Below are positions 16,638-25,421 of a stretch of 64,000 bases of DNA, piece by piece. Origin of the DNA: Sphingomonas sp. Leaf208 (GTDB lineage Bacteria; Pseudomonadota; Alphaproteobacteria; Sphingomonadales; Sphingomonadaceae). The translations under genes and the position numbers were made by a program. Position 1 is the stretch's first letter. Each line of letters starts with the position of its first letter. The notes under the pieces were generated by a model that worked only from the letters and a program-made list of their open reading frames with translations, did no database searches and had not been told where the DNA came from. The stretch covers positions 480,597 to 544,596 of the forward strand of contig NZ_LMKH01000012.1 in assembly GCF_001421415.1 (NCBI RefSeq), read 5' to 3'.

Positions 16638-18272
16638 TTACTGAAGCAGCTTCAGGACGCTCTGCTGGCTCTGGTTCGCCTGGCTGAGCATCGCGGTCGA
16701 TGCCTGGCTCAGGATCTGCGCCTTGGCGAGTGCCGTCGTTTCCGCCGAGAAATCGGTGTCTTCGATACGGCTCTTGGCGTCCGACAAGTTGGTCGACGTG
16801 GTGGTCAGGTTGTTCACCGTCACTTGGAGACGGTTCTGCACCGCACCCAGATTACCGCGAGTCGCCGATACCTTGTCCAGCGCCGCATCGATCTTCGCCA
16901 TTGCGCTCGATGCCGCCGACTGGGTCGAGATATCGAGCTTGGTTGCCATGCCGGTCACGCCGCCCTGCGCCTGCAGGCCGAGGGTTGCCAGATCGCTGCC
17001 GCCTCCAATGCGGACCGCGCTGCCGTCCGTCGAATACAGGTTGATCTTGCCAGTAGCGTCGACCTGCGCCTTCACGCCAGTTTTGTCCGACTGCGCCGAA
17101 ATCGCATCGGCGATCGCTGTCTGATTGCCAGCGGCTGTAGCCACAGCCGTGGTGGCGAGGATTTTAACGCCGTTGATTTCCAGATTGCCCGCGAGAGCAG
17201 TCGTAGTGCCCGGGATCACAGAACCGGTGACGCTGACACCATCGGATACGTTGAGTCCTGCATCGGCCAGATTGGAGCCGTCGACCTTAAAGTTGGAACC
17301 GTCAGCACTCGCGAGCGTGACAAAGCCCTTCATTGCTGCGGCTTGGCCGGTACCCACGACAGCGGCCGTGCTACCCGTCAAGTCAATGTCGTTACCGGTC
17401 GAATTGGACAGCGTGATCGACTTGTCGTCGTTCAGCGTCGCCGAAACACCGAAGTCGTTGTTGTTGATCTGCGTGACCAGATCCTCGACGGAGGATGCTG
17501 CGCCAACCGACTTGCCGCCGATCTTGACGGCGCCGGCTGCGACGCTGCCGGGAATGACTGCGCTCGTCACACTGTTCGACGCAGTGGCAGTCACGCCAGT
17601 CCGGGCGCTGTTGGTGTTGATCGCAGCGGCGAGATCGGCGGCGCTGCCGATATTTTTTGCTGCCGTTCCTTCGAAGGCGTTGACGCCGTTGAGCGTAATA
17701 CCACCAACCGCAAACGCGGTATCAGCCGTGATACGACCCGATACGCTGCCGCTCGCGTTGGACAGGCCGAGCTTGTCTGCGGATATCGCGTCGATGGTGA
17801 CGCCGACGCTGTCGCCCGAATTAGTGCCGGTCTGAAGCTTCAAGTCCTTCACCGAACCGTCGAGCAGGTTCTGCCCGTTGAAGTTCGTCGTCTTCGAGAT
17901 GTCGTTGATCTGCGACGTCAGCTGATCGGTTTCGGCCTGAAGCGCCTTGCGCTCCGACGAACCGAGCGTGCCGGTAGCCGACTGCGTGGCCAGTTCCTTC
18001 ATGCGCTGCAGCATGCTGGTGACTTCGCCGAGCGCGCCTTCTGCAGTCTGCGTCATCGAGATGCCGTCGTTCGCGTTGCGGACCGCGACGGCCATCGACT
18101 TGATCTGGCTGGTCATGCGGCTGGCGATCGCCAGGCCGGCGGCGTCGTCCTTCGCCGAGTTGATGCGCTTGCCGGTCGACAGGCGCTCCATCGACGTGGC
18201 GAGTGCGCTGCTGGCGCTGGTCGAGGCGTTGGCAGCCTTCAGCGCAGAGATGTTGCTTCCGATAACAGTCAT
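16638..18272 (-). CDS. fliC: Flagellin
   Basis: 544 residues from ATG 18272 with GGAG 9-10 bases upstream; the upstream in-frame extension would include the promoter and is rejected. The N-terminus ([35 protein letters not shown]) and C-terminus ([29 protein letters not shown]) are the conserved flagellin D0/D1. The middle holds three flagellin-IN-like motifs (ITLNGV...AINT, VKIGGK...QINN, LEINGV...[12 protein letters not shown]). It is transcribed alone from a sigma28-type promoter and ends before a strong terminator. It is the only flagellin gene in the window. Confidence 0.97.
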   Translation of the reverse strand: MTVIGSNISALKAANASTSASSALATSMERLSTGKRINSAKDDAAGLAIASRMTSQIKSMAVAVRNANDGISMTQTAEGALGEVTSMLQRMKELATQSATGTLGSSERKALQAETDQLTSQINDISKTTNFNGQNLLDGSVKDLKLQTGTNSGDSVGVTIDAISADKLGLSNASGSVSGRITADTAFAVGGITLNGVNAFEGTAAKNIGSAADLAAAINTNSARTGVTATASNSVTSAVIPGSVAAGAVKIGGKSVGAASSVEDLVTQINNNDFGVSATLNDDKSITLSNSTGNDIDLTGSTAAVVGTGQAAAMKGFVTLASADGSNFKVDGSNLADAGLNVSDGVSVTGSVIPGTTTALAGNLEINGVKILATTAVATAAGNQTAIADAISAQSDKTGVKAQVDATGKINLYSTDGSAVRIGGGSDLATLGLQAQGGVTGMATKLDISTQSAASSAMAKIDAALDKVSATRGNLGAVQNRLQVTVNNLTTTSTNLSDAKSRIEDTDFSAETTALAKAQILSQASTAMLSQANQSQQSVLKLLQ

Positions 18273-18342
18273 GGCGAAAACTCCGTAAAGTGTCAGACGA
18301 TCCGCGCCGCCCCCATGGCGAAGTCCCGTGCCGTCGAGATGA

Positions 18343-18369
18343 GTAACGGCCGCCTTCCGCGGAGATTTA
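18343..18369 (-). promoter_or_regulatory. FliA (sigma28) promoter of flagellin
   Basis: On the minus strand TAAA (18366-18369), exactly 15 bases, then GCCGTTAC (18343-18350), 6 of 8 matches to GCCGATAA. It lies about 70 bases before the flagellin ATG and matches the sites before flgM and fliD. Confidence 0.85.
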
Positions 18370-18483
18370 GGGAAAAAATTCGACCTCGCGCGCGGGCTAG
18401 CACACGCAGGTGAGCGCTTCCGCGCGCGCGAACGCACCCGGTATATGTCCGCGTGTGTCCGCGTGGACGCGCCCGGAAAAAAT

Positions 18484-18499
18484 CTGCCGGTGCCGGCAG
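18484..18499 (+). promoter_or_regulatory. CTGCCGG-N2-CCGGCAG palindrome before flbD
   Basis: A perfect 7-base inverted repeat with a 2-base centre, 62 bases upstream of the flbD ATG. Its TGCCGG/CCGGCA arms resemble the TTGCCG/CGGCAA sites upstream of flgB. It could be an autoregulatory site for the FlbD-type activator, or one shared with flagellin. No convincing core promoter for flbD was found nearby. Confidence 0.4.
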
Positions 18500-18560
18500 C
18501 GTTTAACCACGAATTTACCAATGATGGCGCATTCCCCGATTCGTTCAGGGGGACCCTTTC

Positions 18561-19862
18561 ATGCGTTCGATTTTTCCATCAGCGGCAGTCACTTCGCGTA
18601 AATACGCGCTCGTCTCGTCGCTGCGCGCGCAGGGGTTCGGGGTCGGCTCTTTCGAGACCGCGCAGCCTGGGCCGAACGACCTGTTCCTGGTCGCGGATGG
18701 CGAGGGCATCACCGCCCCCGCCCGCACCGTGGTGATCGGTTGCCAGGGGCGCGAAGTGACCCCGTCGCGTGACGGTTCGCCGGCACGGATCAGCTTTGCC
18801 GCAGAGGACACCGCGGTCGGCAACGGCTTCGCGCGCGCGCTGATCGGCGGGCCGGAAATGCCGACCGCCGCGGACCCCGAATCACTCGCGCTGCTCGCGC
18901 TTGCCGAGCGCGTCGCCGCCGCCGACATCACCGTGCTGATCAACGGCCCGACCGGCACCGGCAAGGAAGTGCTCGCCCGCGCCATCCACAACGGCTCCGC
19001 GCGGAAAGACAAGCCGTTCATCGCGATCAATTGCGCCGCGCTCCCCGAATCGATGCTCGAAGCGCTGCTGTTCGGCCACCAGAAGGGCGCGTTCACCGGC
19101 GCGTCGGCGGGCGGCGACGGGTTTTTCCGTGCAGCCAATGGCGGCACGATCTTGTTGGACGAAATCGCCGAGATGCCGCTGCAACTGCAGGCGAAACTGC
19201 TCCGCGTGTTGCAGGAGCGCGAGGTCGTGCCGCTCGGTGCCTCGGTGCCGCAGCCGATCGACGTGCGCGTGATCGCCTGCGCCAACCGCGACCTCCACGC
19301 CGAAGTCGCCGCCGGCCGGTTCCGCGCCGATCTCTATTACCGCCTTGCCGTGTTCCCGCTCGCGACCAAGTCGCTGGCCGAGCGCCCGCAGGATATCCCC
19401 GCGCTCGCCGCGACGCTGATCCTGCGTCACGCCGGCAACCGCAACGTCATTCCCTGGCCGAGCCACGCCGCGATCGAGCAGCTGATGCTGCACGACTGGC
19501 CGGGCAACGTCCGCGAGCTGGAGAACGTGATTCAACGCGCGCTGCTGTTCTGCGGTGGCGATACGATCGAGGCGAACCACATCGTGTTCGACCGCCCGGT
19601 GACGATGACGTTCCAGCGCACCGCTTCGGTGACACCGATCGCACCAGTCGCAACGCCGGCCGAACCCGAGACCTTGGGCAACATCGTCCAGATGAGCGAG
19701 TTCGCGGCGATCCGCGAGACGCTCAAGGCGTGCAACGGCAGCCGTATCGAGACCGCCAAGCGCCTCGGCATTTCCGAACGGACGCTACGCTACCGCCTCG
19801 CCAAGGCGCGCGAACAGGGTGACGACATCGGCAGCGCGCAGAACTGGGCAGCCTCGGCATGA
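18561..19862 (+). CDS. flbD: Sigma54-dependent flagellar activator, FlbD/FleQ type
   Basis: 433 residues with AGGGGGA before the ATG. The AAA+ domain spans about 100-335: Walker A GPTGTGKE at 129-136, the sigma54-contact loop GAFTGA at 176-181, Walker [13 protein letters not shown], and the arginine-finger region [15 protein letters not shown] Fis-type helix-turn-helix ends the protein ([20 protein letters not shown]). Residues 1-95 form a small non-canonical N-domain without a recognisable phosphorylation pocket. It should activate the flgB sigma54 promoter. It overlaps fliE by 4 bases, heading the long fliE-R operon. Confidence 0.93.
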   Translation: MRSIFPSAAVTSRKYALVSSLRAQGFGVGSFETAQPGPNDLFLVADGEGITAPARTVVIGCQGREVTPSRDGSPARISFAAEDTAVGNGFARALIGGPEMPTAADPESLALLALAERVAAADITVLINGPTGTGKEVLARAIHNGSARKDKPFIAINCAALPESMLEALLFGHQKGAFTGASAGGDGFFRAANGGTILLDEIAEMPLQLQAKLLRVLQEREVVPLGASVPQPIDVRVIACANRDLHAEVAAGRFRADLYYRLAVFPLATKSLAERPQDIPALAATLILRHAGNRNVIPWPSHAAIEQLMLHDWPGNVRELENVIQRALLFCGGDTIEANHIVFDRPVTMTFQRTASVTPIAPVATPAEPETLGNIVQMSEFAAIRETLKACNGSRIETAKRLGISERTLRYRLAKAREQGDDIGSAQNWAASA

Positions 19863-20221
19863 GCGGCGTCTCAGGCATTGGCGGCGGCGCGATGAGCGTC
19901 GACCGCGTCATGGCGCTGCGCTCGCAGATCCTCGAACGCAACCAGGCGCTGTCGCGTGCTGGGGCGGCGGGGAACGTCGCGCCGACCGAGACGGTCAAGC
20001 CGATCAGCTTTGCCGACACGATGGAAACCGCGCTGAAAAGCGTCAACGACGGCCAGACCCAGGCCGCCAAGCTCAGCGAAAGCTATGAGCGCGGCGAGAC
20101 GGTCGACATCGCGAAAGTGATGCTGGCCCGCCAGCAGGCGTCGGTCGGGTTCGAGGCGACGTTGCAGGTCCGCAACAAGCTGCTGTCCGCCTACAAGGAT
20201 ATCATGAGCATGCCGGTCTGA
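19859..20221 (+). CDS. fliE: Flagellar rod/MS-ring junction protein FliE
   Basis: 120 residues. The conserved FliE body is at about 50-118: FADTMETALKSVNDGQTQAA, then IAKVMLARQQASVGFEATLQ and VRNKLLSAYKDIMSMPV, which is the family C-terminus. FliE links the MS ring to the proximal rod. The start overlaps the flbD stop (ATGA); fliF starts 1 base after its stop. Confidence 0.95.
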   Translation: MSGVSGIGGGAMSVDRVMALRSQILERNQALSRAGAAGNVAPTETVKPISFADTMETALKSVNDGQTQAAKLSESYERGETVDIAKVMLARQQASVGFEATLQVRNKLLSAYKDIMSMPV

Positions 20222-20222
20222 T

Positions 20223-21905
20223 ATGAGCACCGCACTCATCCCCACCTCCGGTGCGACCGAACGGTTCGCCAACCCCCTCCAGCAGATCAAGGGCGCGTTT
20301 GCGCAGCCCGCGGTCCGTCGTTCGCTGCCGATGGCACTGATGGTCGGCTTGATCGCCGCCGCAGCGCTCGCTTGGATGAGCCTGTCGACGCCGACGCAGA
20401 AGACGCTGTTCAGCGGCCTGCCCGATTCGGACAAGGCCGCCGTTACCTCCGCGCTGACCACCGCGAACATCAAGAGCCACATCGACGAAGGCACCGGCGC
20501 GCTGACCGTCGGCGAGGACGATTACAGCCGCGCCAAGATGCTGCTCGCGGGTCAGGGCCTGCCGAAAGCGGCGCCCGGCGGCTATGCGATCCTCGACCAG
20601 TTGCCGATGGGCGTGTCGCGCGCGGTCGAAGGCGAACGTCTCCGCCAGGCGCGTGAGTCCGAGATGGCGAAGTCGATCGAGGAGATCGACGCGGTCGCCG
20701 AAGCGCGCGTGCATCTGGCCATGCCCGAAGCGTCGGTGTTCGTCCGCGACAACGCCGCGCCCTCCGCCTCGGTGATCCTGAAGTTGCAGGGTGGCCGTTC
20801 GCTGAGCGATGCGCAGGTCAGCTCGATCATCAATCTCGTCGCCTCGTCGGTGCCGGGGATGAAGCCCGAGGCCGTCACGATCGTCGACCAGATGGGCGCG
20901 CTGCTCACCAAGGCCGGCGGCAACGACGGCGCAGGGGCGGCGAGCGACGCGCGGATCGATATCCAGCGCCGCGTCGAGGACAAGTATCGCACCCAGCTGA
21001 TCGCACTGCTTACGCCGCTCGTGGGCGCAGGCAATTTCACCGCGGAAGTCCAGGCCGACGTCAATCTCGACGAGAGCCAGGCGACGCGCGAAAGCTATGA
21101 GAAGCAGGGCGTGCTGCGCGCCGAGACGGGCAACTGGACCGGCAACCAGAAGGACGGCACGGGCGCTGCTCCGGGCGGCATTCCGGGTGCGCTGAGCAAC
21201 ACGCCACCTGCCGCAAGCACGCTCTCCGCCCCGCAGCCTGCGACCGGCAACCCCGGTACGCCTGCGGCGCAGCCGGTCGCCGGCGGCCCTGCCCCCGACG
21301 CGATGAAGCAGTCCGACCAGTATCAGCGCGCCTACGACCTCGGTCGCGAAGTGTCGGTCACGCGCGCGACGCCGGGCGGGGTCAAGCGTCTCTCGGTCGC
21401 CGTGCTGCTGCGCGATCCCGACAAGGGCCGTCGCACCGCGATGGAGATCAACCAGATCAGCGACCTCGTGAAGAGCGCGGTCGGCTTCGACCAGGCGCGC
21501 AACGACAACGTCACGGTGATCAGCCGCAAGTTCGCGAGTACCGCCGATACCGCCGCCGGCCCCGCCTGGTACGACAATGCCTGGCTGCCGGTGCTCGCCC
21601 GCAACGGCACCGCGATCGTCATCGCGCTGCTCGTGCTGCTGCTCGGCGTCCGCCCGATCGCCAAGGCGCTGATGAAGAAGCGCGAGGATGCCACGACGCG
21701 TCCCGCCTTCGGCCAGCCGATCGGCGAAGTCGATGGCGAGGGCGCGCCCGCCGGGATCGGCGTCGCGCCGCCCGTCAGCCTCGACCAGCTCGAGAACACG
21801 CGTGGCTATGACGACCGGATCGGCGCGGTCCGCGGCTTCACCCGCGACAATCCGACGCGCGCCGCGCTGGCCGTGCGCGACATGATCAAGGCGGACGCGA
21901 AGTGA
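20223..21905 (+). CDS. fliF: Flagellar MS-ring protein FliF
   Basis: 560 residues. N-terminal membrane segment about 41-60 (LPMALMVGLIAAAALAWMSL), then ring-building motifs with LPDSDKAAVTSAL, GYAILDQLPMGVSRAVEGER and VHLAMPEASVF. The second membrane segment is near 460-478. The C-terminus (RGYDDRIGAVRGFTRDNPTR) is the FliG-binding tail. FliF forms the inner-membrane base of the motor. It overlaps fliG by 4 bases. Confidence 0.98.
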   Translation: MSTALIPTSGATERFANPLQQIKGAFAQPAVRRSLPMALMVGLIAAAALAWMSLSTPTQKTLFSGLPDSDKAAVTSALTTANIKSHIDEGTGALTVGEDDYSRAKMLLAGQGLPKAAPGGYAILDQLPMGVSRAVEGERLRQARESEMAKSIEEIDAVAEARVHLAMPEASVFVRDNAAPSASVILKLQGGRSLSDAQVSSIINLVASSVPGMKPEAVTIVDQMGALLTKAGGNDGAGAASDARIDIQRRVEDKYRTQLIALLTPLVGAGNFTAEVQADVNLDESQATRESYEKQGVLRAETGNWTGNQKDGTGAAPGGIPGALSNTPPAASTLSAPQPATGNPGTPAAQPVAGGPAPDAMKQSDQYQRAYDLGREVSVTRATPGGVKRLSVAVLLRDPDKGRRTAMEINQISDLVKSAVGFDQARNDNVTVISRKFASTADTAAGPAWYDNAWLPVLARNGTAIVIALLVLLLGVRPIAKALMKKREDATTRPAFGQPIGEVDGEGAPAGIGVAPPVSLDQLENTRGYDDRIGAVRGFTRDNPTRAALAVRDMIKADAK

Positions 21906-22912
21906 GCGAAGTCGCCATCCGAACCTACACCGGCGTCGAACGCGCCGCGGTGCTGATGATGCTCGTCGGCGAGGAGGAGGCCGCGGCCATCCTCCAGAAG
22001 CTGGAGCCCGAAGAGGTGCGCCAGCTCGGCGCAGCGATGTTCAAGGTCGCCGACGTGTCCGAGCAGGAAGTCGAGGACGTGCTCGACGATTTCGTCGACC
22101 GCGCGCGGGAGCGGACCGCGATCGGGTTCGACCCCCGCCCTAAGATCGAGGCGGTGATGAACCGCGCGCTTGGTCGCGAAAAGGCCGAGAGCGTGCTCGC
22201 GCGGATCACGCCGGCCGAGGCCGCGTGCGAACTCGAGCTGCTCGACTGGCTCGACGCGCCCGAGATCGCGGCGATGATCGAGAAGGAGCATCCGCAGATC
22301 GCCGCAGTGCTGATCGCCAACCTCGACGCATCGGTCGGCGGCCAGGTGCTCGAACTGCTGCCCGACGCGGTCCAGCCCGATATCCTCCACCGCATCGCGC
22401 GGCTTGGGCCGATCACGCCCGAGGCGGTCGATACGCTGCGCACCTTGCTCGCCAACCGCACCAGCACCGGCTCGACCGGCGCCGGCGTGACGCTGGGCGG
22501 CACGCGCGAGGCGGCGAAGATCCTGTCCGGCGCGCGCAAGGCGACTGAACAGCGCGTGATGCCCAAGCTGTTCAAGATTGACCGCGACGTCGCCAAGGCG
22601 ATCGAGGAGGCGATGTTCGTCTTCGACAATTTGCTCGAACTCGACGACAAGAATTTGGGCACGCTGATCCGCAACGTCGACAGCGAGATCCTGACCAAGT
22701 CGCTGAAGGGCGTCGACGAGACTATCCGCAACCGCTTCCTCGGCTGCATGTCGGCGCGCGCCGCCGACGGCATCCGCGACGAGATGGAAGCGCGCGGACC
22801 GATGAAGCTTGCCGAAGTGCTCGAGGCACAGAAGGCGATGATCGCGATCGCACGCGGGCTCGCGAAGGACGGCACGATCCAGATGGGCGGGGGGGAAGAC
22901 GATTATGTCTAA
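21902..22912 (+). CDS. fliG: Flagellar motor switch protein FliG
   Basis: 336 residues, GTG start. N-domain: GVERAAVLMMLVGEEEAAAI. Middle EHPQ segment: AAMIEKEHPQIAAVLIANLD. C-domain with the charged torque helix: FVFDNLLELDDKNLGTLIRN, then GCMSARAADGIRDEMEARGP. FliG couples the MotA stator to rotor rotation. It overlaps fliF and fliH at its ends. Confidence 0.98.
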   Translation: MSEVAIRTYTGVERAAVLMMLVGEEEAAAILQKLEPEEVRQLGAAMFKVADVSEQEVEDVLDDFVDRARERTAIGFDPRPKIEAVMNRALGREKAESVLARITPAEAACELELLDWLDAPEIAAMIEKEHPQIAAVLIANLDASVGGQVLELLPDAVQPDILHRIARLGPITPEAVDTLRTLLANRTSTGSTGAGVTLGGTREAAKILSGARKATEQRVMPKLFKIDRDVAKAIEEAMFVFDNLLELDDKNLGTLIRNVDSEILTKSLKGVDETIRNRFLGCMSARAADGIRDEMEARGPMKLAEVLEAQKAMIAIARGLAKDGTIQMGGGEDDYV

Positions 22913-23642
22913 CGGCTTCACCGCAGGTTTCGCGTCGCGCCACACGACGACCGCGCACATTCTGGCGAGCGCATTCGCGCCGCCCTCCGGGTTCGCCGCA
23001 GCGGATATCCGCGAGCGTGTGGCAGCGCGGCCGACCCATGTCGCGTCCCCGAACTTTACTTCGGAGCCGAGTGCCCCGAAGCATTTCAGCCCCGCGGACA
23101 GGGACGTGAACCCGACCGCGGGCTGGGATCCGCTCGACCCGGTGAGCGAATCGTCGTTCATCGATCCGCTCGCCGACGCGCATGCCGCGGGGTACGCGGA
23201 GGGTCTCGCCGCTGCGGCCGCCGCCGCGCAGGAGACGGCGATGCGCGACGGCGCGTTGCTCGGCGACCTCGCCACCGCGCTCGGCGGAGACCGGATCGAC
23301 CGCGAGCATGTCGCCGCCCAGCTCCGCCAAACCGTTTTGTTCCTAGTCTCGAAACTTGTCGGTGAAGTCGGTATCGCCCCCGACGTCCTCGCCGGCCGCA
23401 TCGAGACAGCCGCCGAACTCCTGTCCGACGCTGCCGAATCCGCGCTGCTCCGCGTCCACCCCGACGACGTTGCGCTGCTGGAAGGCCGCCTGCCAAAGAC
23501 GATCTTCGCAGCCGGCGACCCTGGCGTCGCGCGCGGCAGCTTCGTGCTCGAAAGCGCGTCGACGATCGTCGAGGACGGTCCCGAATTGTGGCTCGACCAG
23601 TTGGCGCAAGCGATCGACCGCGTGCCGGTGCCCAAATGCTGA
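22905..23642 (+). CDS. fliH: Flagellar export ATPase regulator FliH
   Basis: 245 residues. The first ~100 residues are low in conservation. From about 100 there is HAAGYAEGLAAAAAAAQETA, the small-residue helix characteristic of FliH, then a HrpE/FliH-type C-terminal domain (ALLRVHPDDVALLEGRL, IVEDGPELWLDQLAQAID). It binds FliI and the C-ring to deliver substrates. It overlaps fliG (8 bases) and fliI (7 bases). The assignment combines sequence and fixed gene order. Confidence 0.9.
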   Translation: MSNGFTAGFASRHTTTAHILASAFAPPSGFAAADIRERVAARPTHVASPNFTSEPSAPKHFSPADRDVNPTAGWDPLDPVSESSFIDPLADAHAAGYAEGLAAAAAAAQETAMRDGALLGDLATALGGDRIDREHVAAQLRQTVLFLVSKLVGEVGIAPDVLAGRIETAAELLSDAAESALLRVHPDDVALLEGRLPKTIFAAGDPGVARGSFVLESASTIVEDGPELWLDQLAQAIDRVPVPKC

Positions 23643-24961
23643 ACCGCTTTACCGCCGACTATCTTGAAACCCTCTCCAACGCCGATTTCGTCGCCAAGCC
23701 AAAGGTCTCCGGCCGCCTCGCCTCGTTTGACGGGCTACTCATGGAAGCGGTCGGCCTCACGCTGCCCGTCGGCACCGTCTGCCAGGTCGGCGAAGGCGCG
23801 GCGAGCGTCGAGGCGGAAGTCATCGGCTTCCGCAACGGCCGCACGTTGATGATGAACCTCGGCGGCGCCGCGGCCCTCCTTCCGCGCGCACCGGTCAAGC
23901 CGATCGGCGCGCCGGGGGAAGCCGAAGTCGGGGCTGCCATGCTCGGTCGCGTCGTCGATGGCGCCGGCAAGCCGATCGACGGCCTCGGCCCGATCCGCGG
24001 CGCCGGGCGCTGGCCGCTCGCAGGCAAGCTCCAGTCGCCGCTCGATCGTGGCCGCGTGCTCGAACCGCTCGACGTCGGCGTGCGCGCGATCAACGGCCTG
24101 CTGACGATCGGCCAAGGCCAGCGCGTCGGCATCATGGCCGGCTCGGGCGTCGGCAAGTCGGTGCTGCTCGGCATGATCGTCCGCGCCGCGCAGGCCGACG
24201 TCATCGTGATCGGCCTGATCGGCGAGCGCAGCCGCGAAGTCGCCGACTTCCTCGAGACCAAGGTCGCCGGCGAAGCGCGCAAGCGCTCGGTCGTCGTCGC
24301 CGTCCCTGCCAACCATTCGCCCGTGCTCCGCATCCGCGGCGCGCTGCGGGCGCACGCGATCGCCGAATCCTTCCGCGACGAGGGCAAGAAGGTCCTCCTC
24401 ATCATGGATTCGCTGACCCGCGTCGCGCATGCCGGTCGCGAGATCGGCCTCGCGCTCGGTGAGCCAGCGTCGGCCAGAGGCTACCCGCCTAGCGCAATAG
24501 CGATGCTGCCGAATCTGATCGAGCGCGCCGGCGTCGACGTCCACACCGGCGGCTCGATCACCGCGATCTATACGGTGCTGGCGGACGGCGACGACGGCAA
24601 TGATCCGGTGGTCGATTCCGCGCGTTCGATCCTCGATGGCCACATCGTCCTCAACCGCCACCTTGCCGAGCGCGGTGTCTATCCCGCGATCGACATCGGC
24701 CCGTCGGTCAGCCGCGTGATGACCGACATCGTCGATGCGCCCCATGCGAAGGCCGCGCGGACGCTCCGCCGCCACCTCGCGACCTATGAGGAAAACCGCG
24801 ATCTCGTGCTGATGGGCGCCTATCGCCACGGCGCCGATCCGGCGATCGACGCTGCCATCGCGTGTCATCCCGCGGTGATGGAATATATCCGCCAGGACGC
24901 CGACGAGAACGTCTCCTTGAACGACGCGGTCGCCGAGCTGACCGGCGTGTTCGGCGGCTGA
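23636..24961 (+). CDS. fliI: Flagellar type III export ATPase FliI
   Basis: 441 residues from ATG 23636 inside the end of fliH. F1-ATPase-beta-like. Walker A GSGVGKS at 169-175, Walker B KVLLIMDSLTRVAHAGREIG, and the type III ATPase signature GEPASARGYPPSAIAMLPNL. It hydrolyses ATP to help load and unfold substrates at the export gate. A longer in-frame start at 23588 lies well inside fliH and is not needed. Confidence 0.98.
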   Translation: MLNRFTADYLETLSNADFVAKPKVSGRLASFDGLLMEAVGLTLPVGTVCQVGEGAASVEAEVIGFRNGRTLMMNLGGAAALLPRAPVKPIGAPGEAEVGAAMLGRVVDGAGKPIDGLGPIRGAGRWPLAGKLQSPLDRGRVLEPLDVGVRAINGLLTIGQGQRVGIMAGSGVGKSVLLGMIVRAAQADVIVIGLIGERSREVADFLETKVAGEARKRSVVVAVPANHSPVLRIRGALRAHAIAESFRDEGKKVLLIMDSLTRVAHAGREIGLALGEPASARGYPPSAIAMLPNLIERAGVDVHTGGSITAIYTVLADGDDGNDPVVDSARSILDGHIVLNRHLAERGVYPAIDIGPSVSRVMTDIVDAPHAKAARTLRRHLATYEENRDLVLMGAYRHGADPAIDAAIACHPAVMEYIRQDADENVSLNDAVAELTGVFGG

Positions 24962-24962
24962 G

Positions 24963-25388
24963 GTGGCGGATGCCCGCGGCAAGACGCTGGCGCGCATCCA
25001 CCGCGTCCGCACGCTCCAGCTCGGGCTGACCCGCGCCGACGAAGCGCGCGCGCACGACAAGTTCGCCAACGAACAGACGCTGTCGGGCCGTATCGCGCTG
25101 CTCGCCGAGGCGGTCGCGCCGGTCCACGAGACGCTCGCCGCGGTGTCGCTGGGGGCGTCGGCGCATTACCGCGAGCGCCTGCATCAATCCGCCACCGCCG
25201 CGGTCGAACGCGTCCGCGCTGCCGAGCGCCATGTCGAACGCGCGACCGAAGCGACTCGCGCCGCCAAGCGCGATCAGAGCGCGGTGGAAAAGCTGCTCGC
25301 CCGCGCAGACGCCGATGCGGTGCTGAAGGCGATCCGCGAAATGGAAGATGCGCCGGCGTTCCGGAAGGTTCGGCACGATCCTTGCTGA
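24963..25388 (+). CDS. fliJ: FliJ-like flagellar export stalk protein
   Basis: 141 residues, GTG start one base after fliI. Almost entirely charged, helical and coiled-coil-like (TLQLGLTRADEARAHDKFAN, then ERVRAAERHVERATEATRAA). It matches FliJ in size and position between fliI and fliK, where it acts as the stalk inside the FliI hexamer. Primary-sequence conservation of FliJ is weak, so context carries much of the call. Confidence 0.82.
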   Translation: MADARGKTLARIHRVRTLQLGLTRADEARAHDKFANEQTLSGRIALLAEAVAPVHETLAAVSLGASAHYRERLHQSATAAVERVRAAERHVERATEATRAAKRDQSAVEKLLARADADAVLKAIREMEDAPAFRKVRHDPC

Positions 25389-25421
25389 GTGACGGGCACA
25401 CGCCCGAACCCGAGTGCCCGA

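Noticed and set aside
18315..18332. Sigma54-like GGCAC...TTCGC before flagellin on the minus strand
   Set aside because: Spacing between GG and GC is 11 instead of 10 and the -12 element is disrupted. The sigma28 site at 18343-18369 fits far better.
16404..18413. Long plus-strand ORF opposite the flagellin gene
   Set aside because: The flagellin reading frame has intact D0/D1 ends, promoter and terminator. The opposite frame has no family features.
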